The translations under genes and the position numbers were made by a program. 64,000 nucleotides of DNA from contig NZ_CP064873.1 in the NCBI RefSeq assembly GCF_019056515.1, positions 1,488,001-1,552,000 of the forward strand, given 5' to 3'. The DNA is from Microbacterium paraoxydans (lineage in GTDB: Bacteria > Actinomycetota > Actinomycetes > Actinomycetales > Microbacteriaceae). Below the pieces are notes generated by a model. That model ran no database searches. It had not been told where the DNA came from and saw only the letters and a program-made list of their open reading frames with translations. Numbering within the stretch: the first letter of the stretch is position 1; each line of letters begins with the position of its first letter. This document shows positions 13,059-21,405 of this stretch, piece after piece.

Positions 13059-13751
13059 TCACCCGACCGGGTCGAGGAGCGTGGGATCCGCGGGATCGAC
13101 GGTGCGCGTGTTGCTCACTTTGCGGTCGACGACGTAGCCGTGCAGCGTCGCGGCGACATCGGCGGAGGTGTGGTCGAGCATCGCCAGCGTGTCGAGCTTG
13201 GTCTGCCCGGTGAGCTTCTCCGGTGTGAGCCAGGCGTCCCAAGTGTCCGGGGTCAGGAAGGCGGGCATCCGGTCGTGCACCTCCCCACCGGCGTCGCGTG
13301 CCTCCCGGGTGACGACGACGAAGCAGCGCACCTTCTCTCCCTCATGCTCCATCGACCAGGTGAGGCCGGCGGCGGCGAGCAGGCCGTCACCGTGGAGGAA
13401 GTGCGGGGTCTTGTGGCCCTTCTCACCCGTCCATTCGAAGTACCCGCGCATCGGCACGAGGCACCGCGCGGCGGAGAACGCCGGCGCCCAGAATCCGGCG
13501 GCGAGCTTCTCCATCCGTGCGTTGATCAGCGGGGCGCGCTGCGGACGGTTGGGGGGACTCTGCCAGTCCCACCGCACGAGTTCGAGGATGCGGCCCTCGC
13601 CGCGGTCCCGGACGATGGGGGCGCTCTCGGTGGGGGCGATCGAGTACGCGCCATGCCAGGACTTCCACCAGTCCTCCGGTCGGCCGCCCTCGGCGACGAA
13701 CTCCCGGATCAGCTCGTCCGTCGTCGCGTCGTTCGCGAATCGTCCGCACAT
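13059..13751 (-). CDS. SOS response-associated peptidase (SRAP/YedK)
   Basis: SRAP proteins such as YedK and HMCES crosslink covalently to abasic sites in single-stranded DNA through Cys2 and shield them from cleavage. The 230-residue protein begins MCGRF, giving the catalytic Cys2 after Met removal. It also has PLINARMEK (DNA-binding Asn/Arg), CLVPMRGYFEWTG (active-site Glu) and HDRMPAFLTP (catalytic His). All key residues are present and the length is typical. It starts at ATG 13751; no LexA-type box is evident upstream. It is transcribed with the deacylase gene behind it on the same strand, 78 bases apart. Confidence 0.93.
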   Translation of the reverse strand: MCGRFANDATTDELIREFVAEGGRPEDWWKSWHGAYSIAPTESAPIVRDRGEGRILELVRWDWQSPPNRPQRAPLINARMEKLAAGFWAPAFSAARCLVPMRGYFEWTGEKGHKTPHFLHGDGLLAAAGLTWSMEHEGEKVRCFVVVTREARDAGGEVHDRMPAFLTPDTWDAWLTPEKLTGQTKLDTLAMLDHTSADVAATLHGYVVDRKVSNTRTVDPADPTLLDPVG

Positions 13752-13829
13752 GTCATCGCCTCCGTCTGGCCGGTCGCTCGCGCCGCGGCCGGCATCGCCT
13801 CCATCATGGGGCATGGCGCGGACATCGGG

Positions 13830-14312
13830 TCAGACGACCTCGATCACCGTGCCGGCGGTCAGATCCGACAGCTGGGCGAAGGTCAGCGGCATGACGGTGT
13901 GCGGGTGGCCCGCCGCCGCCCACACCACGTCGTACACCTGCAGCGCGCTGTCGATGAAGGTCGGGAGGGACGTGGGATGGCCGACGGGCGCCACTCCGCC
14001 GATCGCCTGTCCGGTGGCGTCGCGCACGGTGGCGGGCGGTGCCATGACGACCTCGCTCGCCCCCACGCTTCGCGCCAGGACGGCGAGGTTCGCCCGGTGC
14101 CCGCCGCTGGTCATGACGAGGACGGGGCGGCCGTCGGCGAGGAAGACGAGACTGTTGGCGATCGCGGCGACGTCGCAGCCGATGGCGGCGGCCGCCTCGG
14201 CGGCGGTGCGCGCCGAGTCCGGAAGAACCCGGATCTCGGTCTCGACACCGGCCGCGAGGAGGTGTTCCTGCACCCGTCGGCTGCGCTCGGGGAGGGGAGG
14301 AGCGTCGGTCAT
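13830..14312 (-). CDS. YbaK/EbsC-type aminoacyl-tRNA deacylase
   Basis: The family hydrolyses mischarged tRNA, for example Cys-tRNA-Pro. The 160-residue protein has the characteristic order: a helical start (SRRVQEHLLAAG), the central IANSLVFLADGRPVLVMTSG, the GGHRANLAVLAR segment with its His/Arg, the conserved ATGQAIGGVAPVGHP loop and FIDSALQVYDVVWAAAGHPH. Catalytic features are intact; substrate specificity cannot be read from sequence alone. TACCGT at 14319-14324 (minus) ends six bases before ATG 14312, so the message is probably leaderless. The neighbours are unrelated. Confidence 0.9.
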   Translation of the reverse strand: MTDAPPLPERSRRVQEHLLAAGVETEIRVLPDSARTAAEAAAAIGCDVAAIANSLVFLADGRPVLVMTSGGHRANLAVLARSVGASEVVMAPPATVRDATGQAIGGVAPVGHPTSLPTFIDSALQVYDVVWAAAGHPHTVMPLTFAQLSDLTAGTVIEVV

Positions 14313-14334
14313 GCCCCCACGGTAGCCGAGCAGG

Positions 14335-15573
14335 TCAGCCGGCGTCACCGACGAGGATCGCCGCCGCGTCCTCGGCGGTCGCATCAGCCGGCTCGTCGTC
14401 GATGTGCGCGAGGACCTTCCGGCCGAGGAGGATCGTCAGCGCGGCCAGCAGGACGGCGGCGGCGGCGAAGAGGTACGGCACGGTGGCGCTGAACAGGTGC
14501 CACAGCAGGGCGGCGATCGGCGGGGCCATCGCGCCGCCGAGGAAGCGGACTGCGGAGTAGGCCGAGGAGGCGACGGAGCGGGGGAGGTCTGTCGCCTCCA
14601 TGACGGCTTCGGTCAGCACGGTGTTCATGATGCCGAGGAGCAGACCGCCGACGATGATGCACACGACGAGAGCGGCCGGTTCGGCGACCACGAGTCCCGC
14701 GACCACGAGATCGACGGCGAGCAGGGGCAGCACGGTGAGGATCACGTGCGTCCGCGGCATCCGGCGCATCAGCACCGGCGCGACCCACACGCTGGTGATC
14801 GCGAGGGCGACACCCCAGCCGAAGAAGGTCAGGCCGATGCCCATCGCGCCGAAGCCCAGGGGGAAGGGCGAGAACGCGAGCAGCACGAAGAAGCCGATGT
14901 TGTAGAACAGGGCGGCCACGGCGAGGATCGCGAGCGCGGGACGGCGCAGGGCCGTGAAGGGGGCGGAGAACTTCACCGGCGTGCGCTTCTCGCCCGGACC
15001 CCGCAGCAGCACGAGCACGGCGATGAAGGCGATGGCCATCAGGGCCACGACGCCGAAGAACGGGCCGCGCCAGCTCTGCTCGCCGAGGATGCCGCCGAGC
15101 AGGGGACCCACGGCGATGCCGAGGCCGAGTGCCGCCTCATACAGCACGATGGCCGCGCTGCTGCCGCCGGATGCGGCGCCGACGATCGTGGCCAGCGCCG
15201 TCGAGATGAACAGCGCGTTGCCCAGCCCCCAGCCGGCACGGAAGCCGATGACCGCGTCGACGCTGCCGCTGATCGCGCAGAGGAAGGCGAACACGACGAT
15301 CAGGCCGAGACCGACGAGGAGGGTCGCCTTGGCGCCGATCCGGCTGGAGATCCAGCTGGTGACGAGCATCGCGAGGCCGGTGACGAGGAGGTAGCTGGTG
15401 AACAGCAGTTCCGTCTCGACCGGCGTGGCCTCGAGGGACTCCGCGATGGCCGGGAGGATCGGATCGACGAGGCCGATGCCCATGAAAGCGACGACGCACG
15501 CGAAGGCGACGGCCCATACCTGGGCCGGCTGCCGCCAGACCGAGGGGGCGGGTGTAGCGGGGGCGGTGTTCAA
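14335..15573 (-). CDS. MFS transporter (EmrB/Bcr-like efflux)
   Basis: 412 residues with about 12 transmembrane helices. VDPILPAIAESLEATPVETE in the first helix/loop and the SRIGAK loop 2-3 motif are those of drug:H+ antiporters of the major facilitator superfamily. The TTG at 15573 is the start: it overlaps the MarR stop (TTGA) and has GGAGAC upstream, so it is translationally coupled. It is co-transcribed with the regulator and likely exports a compound that the MarR protein senses. The substrate is unknown. The protein ends in an acidic tail (DDEPADATAEDAAAILVGDA). Confidence 0.85.
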   Translation of the reverse strand: MNTAPATPAPSVWRQPAQVWAVAFACVVAFMGIGLVDPILPAIAESLEATPVETELLFTSYLLVTGLAMLVTSWISSRIGAKATLLVGLGLIVVFAFLCAISGSVDAVIGFRAGWGLGNALFISTALATIVGAASGGSSAAIVLYEAALGLGIAVGPLLGGILGEQSWRGPFFGVVALMAIAFIAVLVLLRGPGEKRTPVKFSAPFTALRRPALAILAVAALFYNIGFFVLLAFSPFPLGFGAMGIGLTFFGWGVALAITSVWVAPVLMRRMPRTHVILTVLPLLAVDLVVAGLVVAEPAALVVCIIVGGLLLGIMNTVLTEAVMEATDLPRSVASSAYSAVRFLGGAMAPPIAALLWHLFSATVPYLFAAAAVLLAALTILLGRKVLAHIDDEPADATAEDAAAILVGDAG

Positions 15574-16007
15574 CGGATGTCTCCTGTCCGGTCGGCAGAG
15601 GTGCGGGCGGCGAGGATCTCGGCCGCACGGGTGAGGGCATGCCAGTCGTCGTCGTCGAGGTCGGCGAACCGCGGTGCGATCGTCTCCCGGAACTCGGAGC
15701 GCCAGGCGGCCAGGGCCGCCGTGCCGTCGGGGGTCGCGGCGACGACGGTGGCACGGGAATCGTCGGGGTCGGGGGAGCGGCGGACGAGGCCCTCGCGTTC
15801 GAGGGTGCCGAGCAACCGGGTCATCCCGGGCTGTGTCGTGCGGGCCGCCGCGGCGAGCTCGCCGACGCGACGGGGACCCGACTGGTCGAGCAGGCTGAGC
15901 ACCCGCCATTGCGCGGCGGGCGCCTCGTTCCCCGCGTCCTGGGCGGCGATGCGACCCAGCGCGTAGCCCGAGAGCACGAGCGACGGGATGACCTCAGAGC
16001 GATTCAT
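15570..16007 (-). CDS. MarR family transcriptional regulator
   Basis: 145 residues with the MarR winged helix: AAQWRVLSLLDQSGPRRVGE, recognition helix around ARTTQPGMTRLLGTLEREGL, and the wing VRRSPDPDDSRATVVAATP with the conserved DxR. Such repressors release DNA on binding a phenolic or drug ligand. An inverted repeat overlapping the start codon and -10 box suggests autoregulation of this regulator-exporter operon. TATACT (16015-16020 on the minus strand) ends seven bases before ATG 16007, so the transcript is leaderless. The MFS gene overlaps its stop by 4 bp. Confidence 0.92.
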   Translation of the reverse strand: MNRSEVIPSLVLSGYALGRIAAQDAGNEAPAAQWRVLSLLDQSGPRRVGELAAAARTTQPGMTRLLGTLEREGLVRRSPDPDDSRATVVAATPDGTAALAAWRSEFRETIAPRFADLDDDDWHALTRAAEILAARTSADRTGDIR

Positions 16008-16034
16008 ACCAGAAAGTATATACCGGCTGGTATG
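16005..16034. promoter_or_regulatory. MarR operator over leaderless promoter
   Basis: CATACCAG (16005-16012) and CTGGTATG (16027-16034) are a perfect inverted repeat; GTATATAC (16016-16023) in the centre is itself palindromic. The repeat covers the TATACT -10 box and the ATG of the MarR gene, so a bound dimer would block initiation. The sequence is far more AT-rich than its surroundings. Confidence 0.7.
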
Positions 16035-16042
16035 TATTAAGG

Positions 16043-16831
16043 TCACCGTCGGGCGTGCGCGATCCTCGCCGAGAGCTGATGCGCGTGAGCGAGGAGGATC
16101 CGGCCCAGCTCGGCCTGACGCTCCGGGCCGAAGCGGAAGGCGACACCGGTGAGGCTGAGCGCCCACTCCGGGCGTCCGGCGCGGTCGAACACCGCCGCGC
16201 CGAGGCCCCAGCTCCCCTCGACGATCAGGCCGGGGTTGACGGCGAACCCGCGTTCCTTCGTCTCGGCGAGGCGCTTCCGCAACGGGCGCTCGCCATGAGC
16301 GCGTCCCCAGTTCTCGACGAGCTCCGGATGGCGCTCCAGGTAGGCATCCACATCGTGGTCGGGGAGGAACGCGAGGATCGCGAGGCCGGCGCTCGCCACG
16401 CCGAGCGGGAAGCGCACCCCCTCGCTCAGCACGAACGAGCGGATGGGGAACGACCCCTCCTCGCGCAGCAGGCAGACCGTCTCGTCCGCGCGGCGGACGG
16501 AGAAGAACGCGCTCTCCTCAGTCTTCACGGCGAGCGACCGCACGATGTCCCGGGCCAGGGCCGTCACGTCGTATCGTGCGGCGGCCACGGATCCCATGAG
16601 GAAGAGCTCGGGTCCGGGCATCCAGCGCGTGCTGTCGGCGTCGCGGTCGACGAGTCCCTCCGCGCGGAGGGCGCTGAGCAGGCGATGCGCGGTGGGCCGG
16701 GAGAGGCCGGCGCTGCCGGCGAGTTCCTGCAGGGTGGCGCCGTCGGTGCCGGCGGCCGTCACCAGTCGCAGGAGCCGCGCTGCCCGCGCGACCGCCTGAG
16801 TGCCGGGGACCGGGTTCGTCGCAGTGTCCAC
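16043..16831 (-). CDS. IclR family transcriptional regulator
   Basis: 262 residues. The N-terminal winged helix (AVARAARLLRLVTAAGTDGA, LQELAGSAGLSRPTAHRLLS, LRAEGLV) is followed by the IclR effector domain (TEESAFFSVRRADETVCLLR, GVRFPLGVASAGLAILAFLP, TKERGFAVNPGLIVEGSWGL). It is divergent from the CoA-transferase/thiolase operon and probably controls it; IclR proteins of this kind sense aromatic or keto-acid intermediates. The GTG at 16831 lies inside a perfect palindrome; an ATG further upstream at 16861 would place that palindrome within the gene. The start is therefore inferred from the operator and family length. Confidence 0.9.
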   Translation of the reverse strand: MDTATNPVPGTQAVARAARLLRLVTAAGTDGATLQELAGSAGLSRPTAHRLLSALRAEGLVDRDADSTRWMPGPELFLMGSVAAARYDVTALARDIVRSLAVKTEESAFFSVRRADETVCLLREEGSFPIRSFVLSEGVRFPLGVASAGLAILAFLPDHDVDAYLERHPELVENWGRAHGERPLRKRLAETKERGFAVNPGLIVEGSWGLGAAVFDRAGRPEWALSLTGVAFRFGPERQAELGRILLAHAHQLSARIAHARR

Positions 16832-16863
16832 ATAGTGGACGCTAGTGGCGCGGGCGTCCACAT
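16826..16863. promoter_or_regulatory. IclR operator region
   Basis: GTCCAC-ATA-GTGGAC (16826-16840) is a perfect palindrome, and a further half-site GTCCACAT follows at 16856-16863. It lies between the divergent regulator and CoA-transferase genes and overlaps the regulator start, as expected for autoregulation plus control of the operon. Confidence 0.65.
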
Positions 16864-16934
16864 CGCAAGAGGGCGCTGGTCATGGCTCCGCCGGGGCGGG
16901 AGGCTGGTGGGGACACGGAACCGAAGGAGCAGAC

Positions 16935-17708
16935 GTGATCGACAAGCAATGGGAGTCCGCGGCGGCCGCGGTCGCCGACATCCCGGACGGCGCCTCGCTC
17001 GCGGTCGGAGGCTTCGGGCTCTCCGGGAACCCGATCGCCCTCATCGAGGCGCTCCTCGCCCAGGGCACGACAGACCTGAGCGTCGTCAGCAACAACTGCG
17101 GGGTGGACGACTGGGGCCTCGGCATCCTGCTCGCCGCGCAGCGCATCCGGAAGATGACGTCGTCGTACGTGGGGGAGAACAAGGAGTTCGAGCGGCAGTT
17201 CCTGTCCGGGGAGCTCGAGCTGGAGCTGACCCCGCAGGGCACGCTCGCCGAGAAGCTGCGGGCGGGAGGATCCGGAATCGCGGCGTTCTTCACCCAGACG
17301 GGCGTCGGCACCCAGGTGGCCGAGGGCGGTCTGCCTCGCCGGTACCACGCCGATGGCTCGATCGCGGTGGCCTCGCCGCGCAAGGACGTACGCACGTTCA
17401 CGGTGCACGGCGAACCGCGCGAGTTCGTGCTGGAGGAGGCGATCACCACCGACTTCGCCCTGGTCCATGCGGTCCGCGGCGACCGGCACGGCAACCTCGT
17501 GTTCCGGAAGGCGGCGCGGAACTTCAACCCGCTCGCTGCGATGGCCGGGCGCGTGTGCATCGCGCAGGTGGAGCGGCTCGTCGAACCGGGAGAGCTCGAC
17601 CCGGACGCGATCCACCTGCCCGGCGTCTTCGTGCACCGGATCGTCGAAGTCGGCGAGGACATCCCCCAGCGCATCGAGCGACGGACCGTCGCCGCGGAAG
17701 GAGCCTGA
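16935..17708 (+). CDS. 3-oxoacid CoA-transferase, subunit A
   Basis: The alpha subunit of a family I CoA-transferase, which moves CoA from succinyl-CoA to a 3-oxo acid (acetoacetate, or 3-oxoadipate in the aromatic pathway). The 257-residue protein has the nucleotide-binding [41 protein letters not shown] (ScoA-like) and the AEGGLPRRY and ARNFNP blocks. The GTG start at 16935 has GAAGGAGC before it. Subunit B follows after one base. The sequence resembles ScoA at least as well as PcaI, so acetoacetate is a likely substrate, but the IclR regulator would also fit 3-oxoadipate. Confidence 0.88.
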   Translation: MIDKQWESAAAAVADIPDGASLAVGGFGLSGNPIALIEALLAQGTTDLSVVSNNCGVDDWGLGILLAAQRIRKMTSSYVGENKEFERQFLSGELELELTPQGTLAEKLRAGGSGIAAFFTQTGVGTQVAEGGLPRRYHADGSIAVASPRKDVRTFTVHGEPREFVLEEAITTDFALVHAVRGDRHGNLVFRKAARNFNPLAAMAGRVCIAQVERLVEPGELDPDAIHLPGVFVHRIVEVGEDIPQRIERRTVAAEGA

Positions 17709-17709
17709 C

Positions 17710-18378
17710 ATGGCGCTCACGAGAGACCAGATGGCCGCGCGTGCGGCGGCCGAGCTGCCGGACGGCGCGTATGTGAACCTCGGCATCGGCCTGCCCACGC
17801 TCGTGCCGAACCACGTCCCGTCCGACGTGACCGTGGTGCTGCAGTCGGAGAACGGCATCCTCGGGGTCGGGCCCTATCCGCGGGAGGACGAGGTCGACCC
17901 GGATCTCATCAACGCGGGGAAGGAGACGGTGACCACGCTGCCCGGGGCGGCGTTCTTCGACTCCGCCCTCAGCTTCGGCATGATCCGCGGCGGGAAGATC
18001 GATGCCGCGATCCTCGGGGCGATGCAGGTCTCCGCCACGGGCGATCTCGCGAACTGGATGATCCCCGGCAAGATGGTCAAGGGCCCAGGGGGTGCGATGG
18101 ACCTCGTGCACGGCGCCGGACGGGTGATCGTGCTGATGGAGCACGTCGCCAAGGACGGCTCGGCGAAGATCGTCGACGCGTGCACGCTGCCGTTGACCGG
18201 ACGCGGCGTCGTGGACCGGATCATCACGGACCTCGCGGTGATCGACGTGACGCCGGACGGGCTCGTCCTGGTCGAGCTCGCGCCCGACGTCTCGGTGGAG
18301 CAAGTGCGGCAGGCCACGGAGCCGCCTCTCCGCCTCGCCCCGGAACTGGACAACGGAAGGACCGAGATCAATGAGTGA
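17710..18378 (+). CDS. 3-oxoacid CoA-transferase, subunit B
   Basis: The beta subunit, 222 residues, carrying the catalytic glutamate in [10 protein letters not shown], which forms the enzyme-CoA thioester. Other family blocks are [37 protein letters not shown] and [20 protein letters not shown]. It starts with ATG one base after subunit A and overlaps the thiolase start by 8 bases, so the three genes are a tight operon. Length and active site are intact. It works as a heterodimer or heterotetramer with subunit A in the cytoplasm. Confidence 0.88.
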   Translation: MALTRDQMAARAAAELPDGAYVNLGIGLPTLVPNHVPSDVTVVLQSENGILGVGPYPREDEVDPDLINAGKETVTTLPGAAFFDSALSFGMIRGGKIDAAILGAMQVSATGDLANWMIPGKMVKGPGGAMDLVHGAGRVIVLMEHVAKDGSAKIVDACTLPLTGRGVVDRIITDLAVIDVTPDGLVLVELAPDVSVEQVRQATEPPLRLAPELDNGRTEINE

Positions 18379-19555
18379 GAACGATGTCGTCATCGTCGCC
18401 GCGGCGCGCACCCCGCAGGGGCGGCTGAAAGGACAGCTCGCCGCCTTCACCGCGCCGCAGCTCGGATCGTTCGCGATCCGCGGTGCGCTGGAGCAGGGCG
18501 GGGTGGACCCGGCAGACGTCGATGCGGTCATCGTGGGGCAGGTGCTCGCCGCGGGGTCGGGACAGAACGCCGCCCGTCAGGCCGCCATCGGCGCCGGGAT
18601 CGGCTGGGACGTCCCCGCCCACTCCGTGAACAAGGTGTGCCTGTCCGGTCTCACGGCCGTGATCGACGCGGCGCGCATGATCCGGACCGGGGACGCCGAG
18701 GTCGTCGTCGCCGCTGGCATGGAGTCCATGACCCGCGCACCGCACCTGCTCATGGGATCGCGCGATGGCTGGACCTACGGCACCGTCGAGGTCCTCGACC
18801 ACATGGCCTACGACGGGCTGACGGACGCCTACGACCGGGAGAGCATGGGCGCGTCCACTGAGCGGCACAACGCGCGCTACGAACTCACCCGGGAGGCCCA
18901 GGACCAGGTCGCCGCGCTCTCGCATCAGCGGGCCGCCGCCGCGCAGGAGAGCGGTGTGCTCGACGCGGAGATCGTCGCCGTCGAGGTGCCGCAGCGCCGG
19001 GGCGAACCCGTGCGGGTGACCCGAGACGAGGGGGTGCGCCCCGAGACCACGGTGGAGACCCTCGCGGGACTGCGCGCCGCCTTCGCCGAGGGCGGCTCGA
19101 TCACGGCGGGCAACTCATCCCAGATCTCGGACGGCGCCTCCGCCGTCGTCGTCACGACTCGCGGGACGGCCGAGGCCAAGGGCTGGCCGGTGCTCGTGAC
19201 CGTCGGGGCGAGCGGCCAGACCGCCGGCCCGGACAACTCGCTCCAGGCGCAGCCGGCGCGGGCGATCGAGCAGGCATGCCGGAAACAGGGCATCACGCCG
19301 CAGGACCTCGACCTCGTGGAGATCAACGAGGCGTTCGGGGCCGTCGTGGCCCGCTCGCAGACCGAGCTCGGGCTGGACGGGGAGATCGTCAACGTGCACG
19401 GCGGCGGCATCGCGATCGGTCATCCGATCGGTGCCTCCGGCAACCGCCTCGTGGTGCACGTCGCGCACGAGCTGGCCCGCCGGGGAGGCGGAACCGCGGC
19501 GGTCGGCCTGTGCGGCGGCGGCGGTCAGGGCGAGGCACTCATCCTCACCCGGTGA
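18371..19555 (+). CDS. acetyl-CoA C-acyltransferase (thiolase)
   Basis: 394 residues, typical thiolase length. NKVCLSG holds the acyl-accepting Cys; [21 protein letters not shown] (catalytic His) and CGGGGQGEA (second Cys region replaced by the usual CGGGG) are present. The Cys loop resembles acetoacetyl-CoA thiolases (AtoB/PhaA) more than 3-oxoadipyl-CoA thiolases (PcaF, usually CNRLCGSG). With the CoA-transferase it would turn acetoacetate, or another 3-oxo acid, into acetyl-CoA units. ATG 18371 overlaps the end of subunit B by 8 bases, and the operon ends here. Confidence 0.9.
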   Translation: MSENDVVIVAAARTPQGRLKGQLAAFTAPQLGSFAIRGALEQGGVDPADVDAVIVGQVLAAGSGQNAARQAAIGAGIGWDVPAHSVNKVCLSGLTAVIDAARMIRTGDAEVVVAAGMESMTRAPHLLMGSRDGWTYGTVEVLDHMAYDGLTDAYDRESMGASTERHNARYELTREAQDQVAALSHQRAAAAQESGVLDAEIVAVEVPQRRGEPVRVTRDEGVRPETTVETLAGLRAAFAEGGSITAGNSSQISDGASAVVVTTRGTAEAKGWPVLVTVGASGQTAGPDNSLQAQPARAIEQACRKQGITPQDLDLVEINEAFGAVVARSQTELGLDGEIVNVHGGGIAIGHPIGASGNRLVVHVAHELARRGGGTAAVGLCGGGGQGEALILTR

Positions 19556-19576
19556 CGCGGGAGGCGCGGGGGTGCG

Positions 19577-19876
19577 TCAGGACCGCTTGTCCTGGGCGTG
19601 CCCCTGCGCGTCGGCGAGGGCCTTCTGCGAACGGAACTGCAGACGCTGCGCCTTCTTGGACTTCTTCACCGACTGCGGGGAGTCCGCGTCCACCGGCACG
19701 CCGTGGCGCTCACGGCGCATGTCGACGACCGCGCCGACCGCGAGCGCCATGGTGATGCCCCAGCTCACCCACGACAGGAGCGAGCGCCAGGTGATGGGTT
19801 CGTTGCGGGTGCCGCGCAGCAGCGAGATCCCAGCCGAGATCGCGGCGACGAGTCCGGTGCTGAAGAGGTAGCGCAT
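19577..19876 (-). CDS. small membrane protein, 99 residues
   Basis: The N-terminus MRYLFSTGLVAAISAGISLL and a second segment (SLLSWVSWGITMALAVGAVV) form two membrane helices, with a strongly basic cytoplasmic tail (KKSKKAQRLQFRSQKALADA). There is no catalytic motif. TACCGT (19883-19888 on the minus strand) ends six bases before ATG 19876, a leaderless start. It converges with the thiolase gene. The 207 bases upstream to 20083 show only promoter-like sequence and no gene. Confidence 0.7.
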   Translation of the reverse strand: MRYLFSTGLVAAISAGISLLRGTRNEPITWRSLLSWVSWGITMALAVGAVVDMRRERHGVPVDADSPQSVKKSKKAQRLQFRSQKALADAQGHAQDKRS

Positions 19877-20083
19877 GCCCCTACGGTACCCGCAGGGAGC
19901 GCACGCGGGTCGGTGGCTTGACAAGGCGGGGGAGCGACTGGCAGGGCATGCGTCCTGAGGCACCGGATATCATGGGAGGGTCGCGGTTCGCCCGCGGCCG
20001 CAGAAACCGTGTATCTACCGGCCGTCGGCATCTCCGGCGGACAGCGGCGGCACCCGACATCGCGTCGTCGACGCGCGAGAGCC

Positions 20084-21340
20084 ATGACACACGCCAGCAC
20101 CACGCCCGATATCGCCGAGCCGAGCCTCTTCCGCCTCGCCGGCCTGCCCTACTTCCTCATCGCGTTCATCGCGCGTCTGCCCTTCGCCATGATGGTGGTC
20201 GGCGTGCTGACCGTCGTCGTGTCGGCGCGGGAATCCCTGTCGCTCGGCGGGCTCACGTCCGCTGCGGTCGGTCTCGGCACCGCCTGCTTCGGCCCGCTCC
20301 TGGGCGCCGCCGCCGACCGCTTCGGCCAGCGCACGGTCCTCCTCGCGCTCGCCGTGGGCAACGCGGCGATGCTCCTGCTCTTCACCGCGGTGGTCTACGG
20401 TCCGGCCGCCGACGGCTTCGTGCTCCTCACCGCGATCGGCATCGGTGCGACGGCTCCGCAGGTGGCGCCGCTCTCGCGCTCCCGTCTGGTCACGATCATC
20501 GGCGAGCGGATGCCGGCGGAGCGCCGCGCCCGCACCGTCTCCGGCACGATGGCGTACGAGTCGGCCGCCGACGAGACCGTCTTCGTGTTCGGTCCTTTCC
20601 TCGTGGGCGTCCTCGCCTCGGCACTCGCACCCTGGGCCCCGCTGGTCGGCGCCGCCGTGCTGACCCTGGTGTTCGTCGGGGCCTTCGCGCTGCACCCGAG
20701 CGGACGGCATGTCTCGCAGGACCGCACCGAGGACGGTCGGGCGCCCTCCGCCGTTTCCGAGCTGTTCCGGCCGCAGCTCCTCATCGTCGTCCTCGGCATC
20801 CTCGGCGTCGGCATCTTCTTCGGAACCATGCTCACCTCGCTCACGTCGCTCATGGCCGACCTCGGCGCCCCGGAGCAGGCGGGCCTGCTGTACGGCGTGA
20901 TGGGCGTCGGCTCCGCGCTGCTGGCCCTGGGTGTCGCGTGGCTCCCCGCGCGGTTCTCGCTCCGGGCGCGATGGCTCGTCTTCTCCGGAGTCCTCCTCGC
21001 CGGCTCGCTGCTGCTCGGCATCGTCGACTCGCCGGCGGGGATGATGCTCGCCCTGGCCATCATGGGCATCGGCATCGGCCCGACCCTCGTCACCCAGTAC
21101 AGCTTCGGAGCGGCGCGGAGCCCCCGTGGCCGATCGGCGACGGTGATGACGATGCTCGGCTCCGGCGTGATCGTCGGCCAGTCGATCGGCGCCGCGGTGG
21201 CGGGGGAGGTCGCGGAGAGTCTCGGCACGTCGGCCGCCCTCGTGCTTCCGATGATCGCGGCCGGCATCGCGTTCGCGGCGGGTCTCGCCAACTGGGCCCT
21301 CAGCGGTCTGCACCGCGGAACGTCCGCTGTCAAGGCCTGA
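20084..21340 (+). CDS. MFS transporter
   Basis: 418 residues and about 12 membrane helices, in two six-helix halves separated by a hydrophilic loop (HPSGRHVSQDRTEDGRAPSA). The loop 2-3 motif GAAADRFGQRTVL is the MFS signature. The organisation resembles drug or sugar efflux permeases; no substrate can be named. ATG 20084 is chosen; an in-frame start at 20009 would add a basic, low-complexity leader without a good site. It precedes otsA by 65 bases on the same strand, but otsA has its own start region, so co-transcription is uncertain. Confidence 0.82.
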   Translation: MTHASTTPDIAEPSLFRLAGLPYFLIAFIARLPFAMMVVGVLTVVVSARESLSLGGLTSAAVGLGTACFGPLLGAAADRFGQRTVLLALAVGNAAMLLLFTAVVYGPAADGFVLLTAIGIGATAPQVAPLSRSRLVTIIGERMPAERRARTVSGTMAYESAADETVFVFGPFLVGVLASALAPWAPLVGAAVLTLVFVGAFALHPSGRHVSQDRTEDGRAPSAVSELFRPQLLIVVLGILGVGIFFGTMLTSLTSLMADLGAPEQAGLLYGVMGVGSALLALGVAWLPARFSLRARWLVFSGVLLAGSLLLGIVDSPAGMMLALAIMGIGIGPTLVTQYSFGAARSPRGRSATVMTMLGSGVIVGQSIGAAVAGEVAESLGTSAALVLPMIAAGIAFAAGLANWALSGLHRGTSAVKA

Positions 21341-21405
21341 GCGCGGACCAGCGGTCGGCGCTCATCCTCGGTAGGTTGGAAGCTCCTGGACCGAGGAGTG
21401 CCCCT

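Noticed and set aside
14404..15966. A plus-strand open frame over the MFS and MarR genes
   Set aside because: The translation is Glu/Gly/Arg/His-rich antisense sequence; the opposite strand encodes clear transporter helices and a MarR domain.
18371..19555. Naming the thiolase PcaF and the operon pcaIJF
   Set aside because: The Cys loop NKVCLSG and the ScoA-like blocks fit acetoacetyl-CoA enzymes better, and no other aromatic-degradation gene is present in the window.
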